From positions 620,001 to 684,000 of the forward strand of contig NC_089425.1 in NCBI RefSeq assembly GCF_013426205.1: DNA of 64,000 nucleotides. The letters run 5' to 3'. Numbering within the stretch: position 1 is the first letter of the stretch; every line of letters begins with the position of its first letter. Position numbers and translations under genes: made by a program. Positions 29,495-44,000 of this stretch are shown here, piece by piece. The notes under the pieces are model-generated. The model was not told the DNA's origin. It was given only the letters and a program-made list of their open reading frames with translations, and did no database searches. Origin of the DNA: Metarhizium brunneum (Eukaryota > Ascomycota > Sordariomycetes > Hypocreales > Clavicipitaceae).

Positions 29495-31150
29495 CTAGCT
29501 GGGAAGATTTCTCTGAGACGGTGATCCAGAAGGCCCAGGAATTTAATGCCAATCATAGACTTCTCGTCAATAATAAGGTATTTGCAATGTTAGAAGAGAA
29601 TCTGCAAAGAACACAAGTTCGATCTTGAGAGTTTCTGAGAGAGCCCCCGAGGGGGGGTTTTGACAGGAATCTTGAATAGGCTATGTAATGTGCGGCCGTG
29701 GAAGTTGTGGGCAGCGATCCCCGTCGGAGCAGCCCGCAAAACAGGGTCTCTCACCCCTGCCATAGTAGCCATATCTTCCAACTTCTTGCTTGCCTGTAAA
29801 AGCACGTATGTCTTGCCTGTTCCCGCGACACCATCGAGGTTGACCCTCAACTGAGGAGGGTTCTTTCCGGCAAGAAAATCGCTGTAATGATCGACAATCA
29901 GGCTGTAAACCGTACGTTGCTCGCGGTTAAGTAAGTCAACAGAGTTCAAAGAGGGGAGAAGCTGCTGCGCAGGAAATGCACGCTTGGTAACATCCCAAAA
30001 CAACGGGTTAATTTTATACTTGCCTACGTGATGGCTCCAGTCATATTGTCGATCAGAGTCCCGTTCTCCCAAGTTATGGCCATCCTCAACTCGCGTCAAG
30101 TCGTTTCCCGGGTGTGCAAGCCCGTAGGTTTCGAAATCTGCAAGCGGCGCAGGAGGGGTGGGCTGGGATGGGTTGACGTCTTCGAATTCCTCATTGTCAT
30201 CGGACTCTGCATCATCATCGTCGACATCCAAGTTATCGTAAAGGTCATCCCCATAGTTGTGGTTATCGCAACAGAGTTCATATGCTTCTTGAAAGGTCTC
30301 GGCTTGGAATCCATCCACTTCCAGAAGGTCTTCCACCTTTTCGAATGGATGCGACAACATCATCTTCACTCGACAGTAGTCCTCATACTCATCGTCGGTC
30401 GGGTTTGACTTGTAGCGAGGAAAGAACGTCACAGTCCGCGGTTTGCCTTTAGACAGGGGTCGAAACCTGCTGGCATCGTAGTGCTGCAGCCAATCGATCA
30501 GAGTTACATCTCTCAAGTGCTCCCCACCACTGGCATGCTCAACCCGCATTCTATAGCGCTTGTATGCCGAAAGCCCTTCTTTCACCGCCATATCTTCCCC
30601 TGCCTCACCAACATCAAACTGGATATGGCGATCTTGAGCGTGGTCAGGACGACAATCCAAAATTATGCATTGCCTTGTCGACTTCTGCTGAGGAATCTTG
30701 AGTAAGATATGAGAAATCTCTTGCGCAGACAAATCACGTTCCCCAATAAGCTTATTGAGCAGCCTCGCCGCAAAGGAAGCAATTGGACGACGATCACTAA
30801 CATATGGCAGAATCTGCTCCTGCAGCTCTTGATATGAGGCAGATCTGATTTCTGGCTTCGACACATACTTGGCAACATAGAGGATCAGTCCCTTATATGT
30901 AACCGCCGGCTGCAAGTCTGTGTTTGCTAACCACCCAAGGGCCACCACCGGCGAGCACTGGGCAAGGCGTTCCACATTGCGTTCCACACCTAGCATCCAA
31001 CTCTTTTTGTTGATACTCTTCGTGACCAGAGCACGTTCTTGAAGCTCCCGAGGAAAGAAAAACCGGCATTCTCCGCAACTGCCGTGTCTGCAAGCAGGAC
31101 TTGCCCGAAGTCGAATTTCGAAGCGTCAAGGACACTTCGAAGTTTATAGG
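29495..31150 (-). pseudogene. Helitron RepHel fragment (Rep end and Pif1 helicase start)
   Basis: Minus-strand order: a Cys/His segment (CRHGSCGECRFFFPREL) and RALVTKSINKKSWMLGVERN, then ALGWLANTDLQPAVTYK and YVAKYVSKPE (Rep/helitron-like region), an acidic linker, and the Pif1 helicase with Walker A GVAGTGKTY, motif Ia AAPTGIAAHNFHGRTLHSL and, beyond a TAA at 29590, Walker B YLIIDEKSMIG. The TAA is in frame with the helicase on both sides. A frameshift lies near 31090, and the coding similarity stops at about 29495. The longest open piece is 468 residues. Helitrons use such proteins for rolling-circle transposition; this copy is dead. Confidence 0.85.
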
Positions 31151-32441
31151 GTAGTGTACTAACTGTAGGGAACGCTGAAAGGAGCAGGGAACCGAATCCC
31201 GAGTCGCTGTCGCCACGATGTGGAATATCGTCTTGAGGCTATCGCCGTCAAAGTCACGAAGAGGACCCATTCGGTAGCTAGCCTGACGCCTCCAAGGCGG
31301 ACCGCGCCAGCTCTGCACACTATCTCGACGCGTTGGTTACGAACACCAGTTTCATTTTCTGTCAAAAGAAAGATAATAATCAATTACGCCGCAACTCCTC
31401 GCCCTCCCTTAAGCAATCTTCAAGATTACTCCTACTTTAACGCGTGTCTGGATAGTCATGCCCAGCGCCTGCTCTCGAAGCAAGCAGAAAATCACTTACA
31501 TTATAGCCACATATTTGCTTCATGTAAGCCAGCATTGCCGCCTAGAAACTATTTTGCACGTCTTCAAGTGAATTGGACAACGAGGGGCTCTTCTTGATTT
31601 CTTCGCAGAGGAGTAAGTTACACCGCTGCTGTAGGCAGTTTACTTCCATTTATAGGAAGGTCGCAGACCAAGCTAAGCACTTTTTCAATAAAGGACCTCA
31701 TCCACCATTCAATTTAGCCTATAGACAGATTGCCACGATTTAGCAGCTATGGATCGCATTGAACAGTGAATTAGTCTTTGATTAAATCTATCTATCTAGG
31801 TAATTGAGGTCTCTTTATAGTTGGTGATAGCTTCAAAATAACCTGTTTTCGTAGCCATTTAATTTCCATTGAAACAGCTAGTGTTTTAGGGCTGCAGCTA
31901 CTGTCCGAGCCCTTCTTTCATTGAATTCCGTTGAACAGATCACATTGTAATAATCACCCTATCAATCCATCGAGTAATCGACTCAAATTGATTGACGTTG
32001 CATCCATAAGCATTACCGAATTGTACGGTTCGTTGTACCTTGTAAGACAAGTATATAATATAATCACTAAAGGACGTAAGACATAGAGCAGAGAATTGCT
32101 TAAATTACATAGCCACACGTTTGCCCGTGCAAGCCAGGAGCGGACATGACTTTCTAACTAAATGCTTTAAGCAGGAGACATGCTCACAAGTCTAGCATTG
32201 CCTTTGACAGATAATTATCTCGAAACTAGGCTACAAGAGACGATGGTCTGGCCTTGTTACTTTCTCCAACGGTCTCAATCCACAATCCCAACCAGATTGG
32301 ATAAAACCACGCATGACTTTCGTGACAGGACGAACAAGCCAAGTAAATCAATTCAGACACAATCAAATGAGATCATAAACAATCTTAGTGCCGTATAAAT
32401 AGGAATCTGGAGAAGATGTCCATTCTTTGGCCGCACAGCCC
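31151..32441. other. Unassigned region, no supported gene
   Basis: No gene recognised. A degenerate word pair around TAGCCACAT...TTGC...GTAAGCCAG occurs at 31495-31533 and 32102-32140. The 3' end of the DUF3435 transcript should fall near 32440. Confidence 0.4.
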
Positions 32442-34861
32442 TCATGACACTGTTCCATGAATTGAAATAGCATGCCTTTGAAGATGCATCCTATGTAAGA
32501 GAGTCATATCACAGACCTGGCACACCGACTGGTCGTTGTCTCGCAATTGCGATAGGTGTCTTCGGCGGAAGTGCTTGCTCAAATCTCCTGGAGTATAAAA
32601 TTCCTGGATCTTATCTTCCACACGAGGATCGTCGAGTGGCAGCCGCAGTGCAGCGCCAATGCATAGAAAGCACCTCCTGGGTCTCTGCTCCGGCTTGTCA
32701 ATAAAAACGGACATAGTCGCGAGGAATAACGGATTATCTTCCGACGGCTCATGAAGGCTCTCACGCGAGACCGTTGTAGACGGAATATTAGTCCGGCGTA
32801 CAGTTGGCCCTTCCTCTACGTTGCAATATGCAACTATGGCTTCAATCGCGTCATCCCTTCGTCGATATTGACCATCAAGAGTATCATCGACCGGAGCTGT
32901 AAGTGCGTCAACTAGCAACTTTTGAGCCGGCCGCCGAGGACGGACTGCATGATCCACCAATGGTTTTGCAAATCCAATTCCTTGTAGTTGACGTTCAATA
33001 TCGTCCACAGCCTGTTCGTCCGTCCAGTCGTCTCGAATTTTCTGTTTGAGTTCTCGTTTTAGCTTCTGCTTTAACGATCGCAACTCGCGGTGTGTCTTTT
33101 TGTGCTGTTCAGAACCCGGGCGTAATTTCCGCATCTGGGTTGTAAGCCGTCGAACACGAGGATCTGATGCGACAGACGCCGTTTGTTCAGCAGTGAGACC
33201 TGTTGGTCGCCGTTTGCTCATTGAGTGGCCAATGCTGCAAGCCTGATCAATAAGTGCGTGCTGTGGCTTTTGCCGACGGATAACGGCCCATGGGTCGGCA
33301 CGGACAATACGGCCGAGGTAGTGTTTCTGGAAAGGGGTAGAGTTGGCGTGGTCAAGGGATAAGTTTCGAAGCGCTTCACTCATGTCGGCTGTTACATCAA
33401 ATGTTAAAGATGTCCTTTCAAAGTAGATGGACTTCACTTACGGCTTTGGTCAAATTCATTGGCAGCATTATAGCGGAGGCTGTATGGTATTGTTTCGTAT
33501 TGAAGTCCCATTATCTCGCCCACTCTTTTGATCCAGCTCGCGATCATGCCATGGGTGATGGTCTTTGTCGCTGACATTTCATACCCAGTCAAGGTCTTGA
33601 CCGCGCGACGAAATATGCACACCTCTTTGAGATCACTTCTTAGAGGTAGAGGCAGCTCCCGCTCGCCGGGATGTATGTCCAGCCCATCTAGTTGCCTAGG
33701 AGAGGTAAGATGGGATGCGCGAAATGCCCCGTGCCGGAATAGAATACCTAGCAGAAAGGCATGTGGACTAAGGAGCAGGGACGGGTCAAACATCATCTCT
33801 GGGATCGTAAATGTTTTGCTGGTAGCGTATTAGCAGGGGTAATTCAAGCAATGAATACAGGGACAACAGGAATACTGCACTAACGCATCCTTAGTACCAA
33901 GATATGACTTCGTGAACTCCAATGTGAATCGAATTAAGATCTTGTGCGGTCCACCTTCCGGGTCTCTCGCTAGGGCGACTCGGATATCTCCGAAGCGAAG
34001 CTGCAGGATGGACGTCGGGCGAGAGCCTGCGGGCGCAAGCAAAAGGAGGAAGAGCACGGCCAAAATTCGGAGTTCCCCAAGGTCAAATGATTTCTTTGTG
34101 GTGCTCAGCGTCGTCTCAATTTGCTCCTTTAGATCGTTGATAGTCATGCAGCGATTCGCTCTCTTCTGGTCGCTTAGCCCATGAGTTCTTGCAAGCTCTC
34201 GGAGGACCTAAGGAAAAGTTAAAACCTATATGTTCATCTATATTAAGTATGACTTACCTTATGCATATTGCGGTTCAGTTTTGGATCGAGCTTCGTGCCG
34301 ATGGCCCTCTCATATACGAGTCGGAAGACTTTCCAGGCTGTGCCCAGCGAGCTGCTCTTAGTAGTGCCTCTCAATCTTCTACCGTCCTTGCTCGCCTTTT
34401 GATTCAATCGCCATTCAAAGAATTTATAGAGTATGCCTATGGAAATAGACTCGAGGCACACGTGCGGGTCATGCGATAGAACTTCATTGCAAAATCTACG
34501 GTGGACCGTTAGAAAATAGAGCCCACGGGAGTTTAGTAAATAGCGTGACTTACTGTTGCCACTGCACCTCTATCGCGTCCAACAGGACTGTACTCCCGTG
34601 GCTGTAGTCTTCGCCACCGAATGAGCTTTCATTAAATTGTTCTATACCAAGCCGGTAATATTCAGGCGGATGTATGTTTCCACCAAAAAGTTGGATTTGA
34701 TCTTCAACGTCCAAATTATCATTGTCCTCGACGTCGAGATCCGTTACATCAGTTTCATCGCCAGACAGATCCACTTCGTCCACGTCGAAGCAGCTCTCGA
34801 TCTCTGGCGAAAAAGAGGACTCGGAATCGTCCGCATCGGGCGAGCGTCGATGGCGTGCCAT
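32442..34861 (-). CDS. DUF3435 tyrosine recombinase (Starship captain family), 730 aa
   Basis: Exons on the minus strand: 34861-34554, 34495-34258, 34207-33885, 33818-33442, 33388-32442; introns of 50-66 bp, all GT-AG and phase-consistent (2193 nt in total). The family supplies the captain recombinases that move Starship giant elements. Candidate catalytic residues: R245 in AGSRPTS, R405 in PYSLRYNAAN and the nucleophile Y439 in FQKHYLGR. A C2H2-like finger, CQVC...HAISIH, closes the protein (C705, C708, H721, H726). No stop, shift or RIP is seen. A captain normally stands at the 5' edge and points inward, so an element would extend left from about 35 kb. DUF3435 genes also occur outside Starships, so only the family is certain. 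Confidence 0.9.
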
Positions 34862-35300
34862 GACGGGTCAAATGGTGTGAGGTTGCGATCTGGGCGAGGC
34901 GATGGGTGCGACTGGAGAGGCTTGAGCTTAATTTGGATGAGAGTGGCAGGGTTGTACGGAGAACAAAAAGATCGCCTTGCCGCCGCGGCCGCGAGGGCGG
35001 GCTTTTAAATGCAACTGTAGAGACCATTTCTAGGTTCTTAAAAAGGGCAGTGAGTTGACAAGAGCATGTTGCTCGGAGCTTGGTTCAAAGTTCTCATAAA
35101 TTGGCCAGCTCACTTAGCCGCCTTGTCCGGATCCTGCCCAATGAGGAGTGAGTACCTTGTGGTACGTCGCGGAACATTAACTGATGTGGTCAACCAGTGG
35201 GCCAGACGCCATTGCTTAAAGCGGCGTTGGATCCTTGGCGAATGGACCACCTCTTTCCGTGGCTAAAACCACCAAAATTGGTGGTGCTTTTGCCGTCTTT
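34862..35300. other. Upstream region of the recombinase, up to the RIP island
   Basis: Normal-composition DNA that would hold the promoter and, if this is a Starship, its 5' terminus. An ACCACCAA/TTGGTGGT inverted repeat with a 2-base loop sits at 35268-35285, next to the point where composition collapses to A+T. No terminal direct repeat could be matched within the window. Confidence 0.45.
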
Positions 35301-37635
35301 TTCTTAAAGGTAGTTAATTAGTTTTTTAATTAACTTATAAATTATTTACTTATAATTAAGGTATTTTTAATATAATATTATATTTTAAAATTATTATAAT
35401 ATTTAATATAACTTAATATTTTATACTTTATATATTAACTAAAAATTATATAATTTTTATATTAATTATTTTTTAGTTATATTTTATTATAATTTCTTTT
35501 ATAATTATAAGTTAATAAAGCTTATTTTTAAGTATTTAAGGTAATTATAATTTATTAATAAAATTTAATAAAATAAAATTTTTTTATAGTTTATTATTAA
35601 TTATTATTTAGATTTTTCTTTTTATTATAATTATATTAATTATAAAATATATTATATTATTAATATTTATAATATATAAAAACTTATTAGATTTTTATTA
35701 AGAAATTAGTTTTAATTATAATAATAATTATTATTTCTTAATTTATTAGTTTTATTTTTATATTATTTCTTAGTATATTATTCTAAGTATTATTATTAAT
35801 AATTATTTTTTAGTATTTTATTAAAGCTTTTTTAGTAATTACTTAATTTATTATTTATATTAATTAAATTTAAGCTAAGTAAGTTATTTATAATTATATA
35901 ATTCCTTTTATTTTTATATTATAAAATTATAATTTAAGTAATATATATATTATTTTTAATATAATATAATTTCTTATTTAATATTTTTAAATTAATTTAT
36001 TATAATTTTAATTATATTATAAAAGTTATTTTTTTTTTTTTTATTTTTATAAAAATTATTTATTATTTTACTTATTATTAAGGTATATATAATAATTATT
36101 ATTATAATAAAAAATTTAATTAAAAAGTTTATATTTAACTTTTAGTTTATTTTTTTTAATTAAATAATTTTTTTTTCTTAGATTAATTTTAATAAAAGCT
36201 TACTTTTTAATAATAATATTTAATATTCTTAAAAGTTATTAAGTATTAATTAGGTTTTAAATTTTTAATTTTTATTTAAACTAATATTATTTATTAATAT
36301 ATAGTTTTTTTTATTATTTATTATATTAAGATTTTATATAAGTAATTTTTCTTAATTTATTATATAAAATTTCTTATTTTTTATAATAAGCTTTTATTAT
36401 TTCTTAAAAGCTTAATACTTATTTATAAAGTATTTAATTTTATTATAATTATAATAAGTTTTCCCTTTTCTCTTATTTATAATATTAAATTTTATAAGTT
36501 TAATATAATATTTATATATAATAAAGGTTTATTATAATTTATTATTATTAGGCTTATTAAATCTAGTATAAAATCTAAACTTTTTATAACTTTTTTTATA
36601 ATATTATTTATATAAATAATTATTTATTTTAATAATTATTTTAATAAAATTATTAAATAACTTTAAGTAATTTTCTTAATAAATATTATTTTTTACTTTT
36701 TTTTTAAGTTTTTAATAAAAAACTTTTATTTTTAACTTAATATTTTAATTAAGTTTTATTATAATATATTTAAACTTCTTAATATAATAAGTTATAAATC
36801 TAGTTTACTTAAATTAAGTAAGCTATTATATAGCTTTTTTATATTTATTAAAATTTTTAAATATAATAAAAAATTATTTTTTAAAAGTTTTATAATTAAA
36901 AAAAATATAAATAATTTTTATTTTAATTTTAATATTATACTTAAAATATATATAAAAAATTAGCTTTTATTATTTTATAGCTTTTTTAGTTAAAAAGTTA
37001 TTAATATAAAAAATTTATAACTTAAATATTATATAAATTTTCTTATTAACTTAAAAGTAAGCTTAAGCTTATATAAGAAAATTTCTTATATTACCTTTAT
37101 AATTATTATATAATTTTAGCTTAAAAAATTTTAATATATTATTAATATTAATAAAAAATATAAGTATAATTTTATAAATTATTATAAGTTTTTTTTTTTA
37201 CTTATTAAGCTTTTTATATAAATTATTTTATTATTTAAAAAGCTATTAATTTTATTTTTTTATTTTAATAATTTTATTATAAAAGTATTTTATTATTTTT
37301 TTTAGGTTAATAGTTTTTTTACTTAAAGTAAATATTTTAAAAGTTATTATTACTTAAAGTTTTAAAATAACTTATTAAATAAAATTAATTAAAATATAAT
37401 AATAGCTTAGATTTTAAGGTATAATAGGTTTATTTTTTAAAAAGTAAGTTAAGTTAAATATTATAAAGTAGCTTTTAAGTAATATTATAATAAAGCTATT
37501 AAAAGTATAACTTTTAATAATAAAACTATTACTTAAATTAATTAATAAAAATCTAAATTATTTAGCTATAAAAATATCTTTTTTTTAAGTATTTATTTAT
37601 TTTTTTATTATATTTTTAAATTAAATAAATCCTAC

Positions 37636-37925
37636 CTAATATAAAGGACTAGTTATACTTATAGCTATATATATATATTATTAAATAATAAAAATAAACT
37701 TAAAAAAAAAAGAAAAAAAAAGATTTTATTTTTTTTTTATTTTTTTTAATATATTTTATTTTAACTTAAAGTTTATTTATATTAAGTTTAATTTAATTTT
37801 ACTTAAAGTTCTACTTAAACTTTAAGGTTTTTAATAGCTTAAAATTTATTTATATTAGGTTTAAGCTAGTTTTACTTAAAATTTTATTTAAATTTAAGCT
37901 TTTAGCTTAAATTTATAATATACTT
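37636..37925. repeat. LTR-like block, heavily RIPped copy 1
   Basis: Contains AAAGGACTAGTTATAC, an A-rich run of about 20 and the paired words TTTATTTATATTA...TTTTACTTAAA, ending TTTATAATA. It aligns over its length with the blocks at 40.7 and 46.3 kb, differing mostly by C-to-T and G-to-A. Confidence 0.7.
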
Positions 37926-40736
37926 TTTTATTTACTTATATTATTAAATAACTTTTTTTTTTAAGGCTAATATATATATACTTTACTTTTACTTTTATTT
38001 ATTTTAGCTTTTTTATAAAATATAAAATAGCTTTTTTAAAAAAAATAAAAATATTTTTATTTATTTATTATAATTTCTTTTTTTCTTTTTTTAATTATTT
38101 TAATATTTTAATTATTTTAATTAGAATTACTTAATTACTTTTTTATTTATACTTTTATTATTATTTTATTTTAAAATATTTTTTTTAAGTTATTTTATTT
38201 ATAAATATAATAAAAAAAATATTTATTATTATTATTATATTTAATTTAATACTTTTAAATTATTTTTTTAGCTTTAATTATAATTATTATTTAAGTAAGT
38301 ATATTATTAAAAATAATTTAAATAATAAAAATCTTTTTAATAATAATAAAATACTTAATTTTTATATTTTTTATTATTAATAAATTATAAATATAAGTAA
38401 AAAAAAATATATATTTAAACTTAATATAACTTATAAAGCTTATTATAATACTTATAAATATTATTATTAAAAAATATATATTTTTATTAAAAATATAAAA
38501 TTATATTATTAATAAAAAAAAATTATATACTTATATATTAATAAGTAATATATTATATTTATAATTTTTAAGAAAAATATAATTAATAACTAAAAAGTAT
38601 ATTATATTAGATTTTTAGCTTTATTTACTTTTATTATAAAAAAATTTAAAATTATACTTAATTATACCTATTATAACTTTAAGGTAATTTAAGCTATTAA
38701 TATTTATAATTAATCTTTTAATTAAGCTATTATTTTAATAAATACTTTTTTATTTTTTAATTAATATAAGTAAAACTTATTATAAGCTAATAAGCTTATT
38801 TTAACTAATTTCTTTTATAAGTAAAATAATATAATTACTTTTATTACCTAGATTATTATTAATTAGTATAAAGTAATTTAATAATAATACTTAATTATAT
38901 ATAAAACTTATTAATTATATTAAATTATTACTTAATTTATAATTTTTTTTACTTATTATACTTTTTAGCCTTTTTTTTTTATTATTATTATAGCTTTTAA
39001 TAAAAGTATTATTTATTAGCTTATTTTTTTTATTATTATTTTAATTTTTAATAAAAACTTATTTTATAATAATATTAACTTTAATAATTAATATAATATT
39101 AATAATAAAAGTAATATTAATTTAATTAATAATAATTTTAGCTTTAACTTATTATTACCTTTTAATATTTTACTTAATTTTAAGATTTTTTAATATTATA
39201 CTTTTAATATTATTTAGTTTTAAAAAGCTTAAATTAATTACTTTATTAGGCTTATTTTTATTATATATTTTTTAATTTATATTTTATTTAATATTTATAT
39301 TTTTAGGTTTTATATTATTTATATTTTATTTAATACTTTTAGTATTTTATATTAAATATTTTTAGCTTTTATTATTAATATTTTATATTATTTTAATATT
39401 AGCTTATATTTAAGTAATCTTAACTTATTTATTAATTATTAATATATTATATATTATTTCTTTTATTTTATTATTAATTTTTTTAATTTTAACTTTTTTA
39501 TTTTTATTATATTTTTATTTATTTTAATTATTAAAAAAGTTAATTAAACTCTTTTTATTAAGATTTTTAGCTTTTATATATTTAACTAGAATTTTATTAT
39601 ACTTAATTATTTTATACTTTATATTATATTACTTTTATTTTTTTCTTATTTAACTTAATTATAAAATATTAATACTCTTAGTTTTTAGATTCTTTTAACT
39701 TATATTTTTAATTTAATTTTAGCTTAGCTTTAAGTAATTTCTTTTTAGTTTTTAATAATATTTAATAAAACTTTATTAAATTATAATAAAAAAAAATAAA
39801 AAAAGGCTAGTTAATTACTAAAACCTATTAATAACACAATTAATAGCTATACCTAGCTAATTTAATAGTAATATATAATTTAAAAAACACTATATATATT
39901 ATAATATATTAAATTTACTAGCTTAAAAGATAATTTATAACCTTATATACTAATAAAAATATATATATAATAATAATAATAACTTATAACTATATAAGTT
40001 ATACCCTAAAAAACTTAGAGTAATCTAATATAATATAAATTAATAAAGTTTATACCTAACTTTTATAAAGCTTATTATTTTCCCTATAATTACCTTATTT
40101 TACCTTTATATACCTAATTTAAATAAATTACTTTATAAAGTAGTTACTTATAGGTCTCTGGCTTTATATTGCTTCTTAAAGTACTTATTAATATCAGACT
40201 TAGTTAATAGTTAATAACCTAAAAAAAAAACTATAATTATAACTAGTATTAAAAAAGGTAATAAGCTTAATATAAGTAAGTTACTTATTATAACTTTAGG
40301 AATTAAAGCTAATAAGCTTAAAAGGGTAATAAAAAGGCTATTATTATAAAAAATATTAATAAGAAAAGGAATATATTATTAAAAGCTAAAAATATTAAAA
40401 AAGTTAATAAACTTAATAAGGTAACTAAGAAAATAAAAAAAATAAAAATAAAAAGGAGAATTAAAAAGAATATTATAAAGCTAGTTAATAAAAAGTAGCT
40501 TTATATTATAATTTTCCCTCTTATTACGAAGGGCTAATAGAACTTTATTATAATAATATACTTTTTTATATTTACTTTAATTTTTATAATATATTACTTT
40601 ATTTATTATTATATTTAACTTATACTTATTTTTAGGTAATATATATAAGCTAAAAGCTTTATTTTTCTTAAAGTATTTTACTTAACTTATAATATTTACC
40701 TAATAATAAGTATATAATCTGGTAGCTTTTTATTAC

Positions 40737-41033
40737 TAGTTATAAGGGACTAGCTATACCTGCGGCTACACGTATATATCACTAAATAGTAAGAATAAAC
40801 TTAAAGAAAAGAAAAAAAGGAAAAGGGTTTATCTCCTTTTTTTTCCTCTTAATATACCCTACTTTAGCCTAAGTTTTATTTATACTAAGTCCGGTCTGGC
40901 TCTGCCTAGAATCCTATATAGACCTAATAATCTATACTAGCCTAGAGTTTATTTATACTAGGTCTGGTCCGGCTCCGCCTAGGATTCTACCTAGACCTAA
41001 GCTTACAGCTTAAGTTTATAATACTAGTTAATA
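40737..41033. repeat. LTR-like block, mildly mutated copy 2
   Basis: Same block with much G+C retained (GGACTAGCTATACCTGCGG, GTCCGGTCTGGCTCTGCC). It holds an internal duplication: CTAAGTCCGGTCTGGCTC and CTAGGTCTGGTCCGGCTC about 80 bases apart. It is the best guide to the sequence before RIP. Confidence 0.75.
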
Positions 41034-44000
41034 TTTATTTATATTAAATTAAAAAGCTAAAATAATATTTTTTTTACCTTTTTTTTATAATAAAAGTTTA
41101 TACTTAACTTATATTATTTTTATATTAATTTTAATACTTTTAAGTATATAATTTATTATATTAACTTTTATTATTTTTTAATTTAAATAATTTTAAATAA
41201 AAAAATAAATAATTTTATATAGCTTTATTATACTTTTAAATTAGATTTTATAAATATTTTTTACTTTTATAAGCTTTTTTTTTATATAAAAATTATTAGG
41301 TTTTTATTTTATAATATTATAACTTAAATATAACTTAAAGCTAATATAAGCTTATTATTTTTATTTTTATTTTATAATAATATAATTTAAGTATAATATA
41401 AAGCTAATATAAGCTTATTATTTTAATAAATATCTTTTTAATAAGTTTTAAAATAATTTAATATTTTAATATTTTATATATTTTTTAATAGCTTTTATAT
41501 TAATTAAATATAGCTTTTTTATTTTATTAATATATTTTATTTATATTTTTATTTAAGTATATTTTTAGCTATTAGAATTTCTTTTATTATAAATTTTATA
41601 GCTACTTAGCTATTTATTTTATTATTTATTTATATTAGCTTTAATTTTAGTTTAAAATTTAAAAGCTTTTAGCTTAAAAGTAAATTAAAAACTATTTACT
41701 TTAAGAGATTTATATAAAATATTAAGTAAATACTTTTTAAAATATTTAATTAAATAATTAATAATAATAATATTTTTATAACCTTATATTTTATTATAAT
41801 TTAATCTAGTTTTTTACTTAATTTATTTATTTTAATATTATATAAATTTAATTATATAATATTTTTTTTAAACTTTTTTATAAATTATTATTATTTATTT
41901 ATTAAATCCTAGAATTATTATTAATTAAATATTATAATAGTTTAAGTTAAGTTTATTTTTTTTTATAAGTAATTAATAAATATAATTACTTTACTTTTAG
42001 CTAAAATTATAAACTTATATAAATAAAAAGGTTTTTAAATTAAAAGTATATTAAACTTATATAAAGCTTTATTTAAGCTTATTTTAATTATTATTAAATT
42101 ATAATTATTTAATATTAGTTAATAAGCTATAAAATATTTAATTTAATTAAATTATTTAAAGCTAATTATAATTTATAAAACTACTTATACCTTTTAATTT
42201 ACTTTTTTTATTTTATTATTTATTTAAAAATAATATATTATAAAAAAAAGTTATATAATTTTTATTAATATATATAATATTATTTAAAACTTATTTAATT
42301 AATTTAATTTTTAATTTATAATAATTTATATAAGAAATTTATAAAACTTTTATTAATATTATTTAAAGTATTTTATATATATTTTAGCTTTTATTAATAT
42401 TATAACTTTAAGCTAAATATATTTAAATAGTTAGTTTATAATAATTATTAGGTATTTAATATTTTTTTTTTTTAAATTAAAAAATTTATTATAAAGTTAA
42501 TTAAAATTTATAACTAATATTAGTTTATTATTAATATAAATTATAATAGTTTTTATTAAAGCTAATAGCTTTTATACTTATTATAATAATAATAATTTCT
42601 TATAAATTATATAATATTCTAAAATATTTTATTTTAATAATACTTTTATTATAATAGCTTAAAAGTTATATTTTTCTTAAAATAACTTATTAAAAAAAAG
42701 TTATATATATATTATATTAAAGTTATTATAAGTAGCTTTTACTTTAAAATCTAAGTATAATCTTAAAATAATAATATATTATATATAAAAAAAGTATAAT
42801 TTATAATTTACTTATAAGTATTTATATTTTAAAAGAATTTATAAGTATTTTTTTAAATAATTTTAATATAATATATTATTATTTTATTATATAAAATATT
42901 TTAGTTTTATAAGCTTTATAAATATAAGTTATTAAAAAATTTTTTTCTTAAAAAAAGCTTAATTATTTTACTTATTTTTTTTTAATTATTTTTATATTAT
43001 AATTAATTATTAAGTAATAAAAGCTATATATTAATAAATTATATAATATTATTAAAATAAAATAATAATAGATTTTTATTTTAGTTTTATTTAAAAAGTA
43101 TATTTAAATATTATACTTATAAATTAAATTTATATTAAAAGTAAAAATTAAATAAAAATAATATTTTAGCTTATTATATTTAATATTTTAATATTTTTTT
43201 TAGTATTATAAAATATTTTAGATTTTTATAATTAATAAAAATTATAAATAAGTTAATAATACTTTAAAGTTTTATTAATTATAATTTTAAATAAAAAATA
43301 ATTATTAATAGCTTTTTATTATAAATTATATAATTTTTTTTAAGGTTATTAGCTTTATAAAATAATATATTATTAAGTAAAATACTTTATTAATAATTTA
43401 TAATAAGTATTTTTTTAAAGTATTAATTAAATAATTTATTTTAATTATTATTTTTTTAATAAAATTTTATTATTTTAAAATTAAGTAAAAAATAAATACT
43501 TTTTTTAATACTTTAAAAGCCTTATTATACTTAATTAATTATTAAAAAAATATACTTTTTTTTAATAATTTTAAAAGTAATTTTATAAAAAAAAAAAAGT
43601 TTAAAATAAAATTTTAATAAAAATTAATAAAATCTAAGAATTTTTAGATTTTTTTTTTATATATTAAGGGTTTTTAACTTTATATAATCTTAATTTTTTT
43701 TAAGTTAAAATAAATTTTTTTATTTATATAAATAATAAACTTTAAGTATTTAACTTTTTAAATATAAAATATATATTTTTTTATATTAAAATATAATTTA
43801 ATTATATAAAACTTTATAAATATATTATATATTTTTTATATATAATTTTTTTATAAGCTTTTTAAGTAAATAAAAATATTATTAAAATATATTATAATAA
43901 AATTACTTAAAATTTTTCTTAAAATATTATTAATATATTATTAAAATATTATAAAAATACTTATTAACTTAAATAAATAAATTAATTACTTAAAAAGCTT

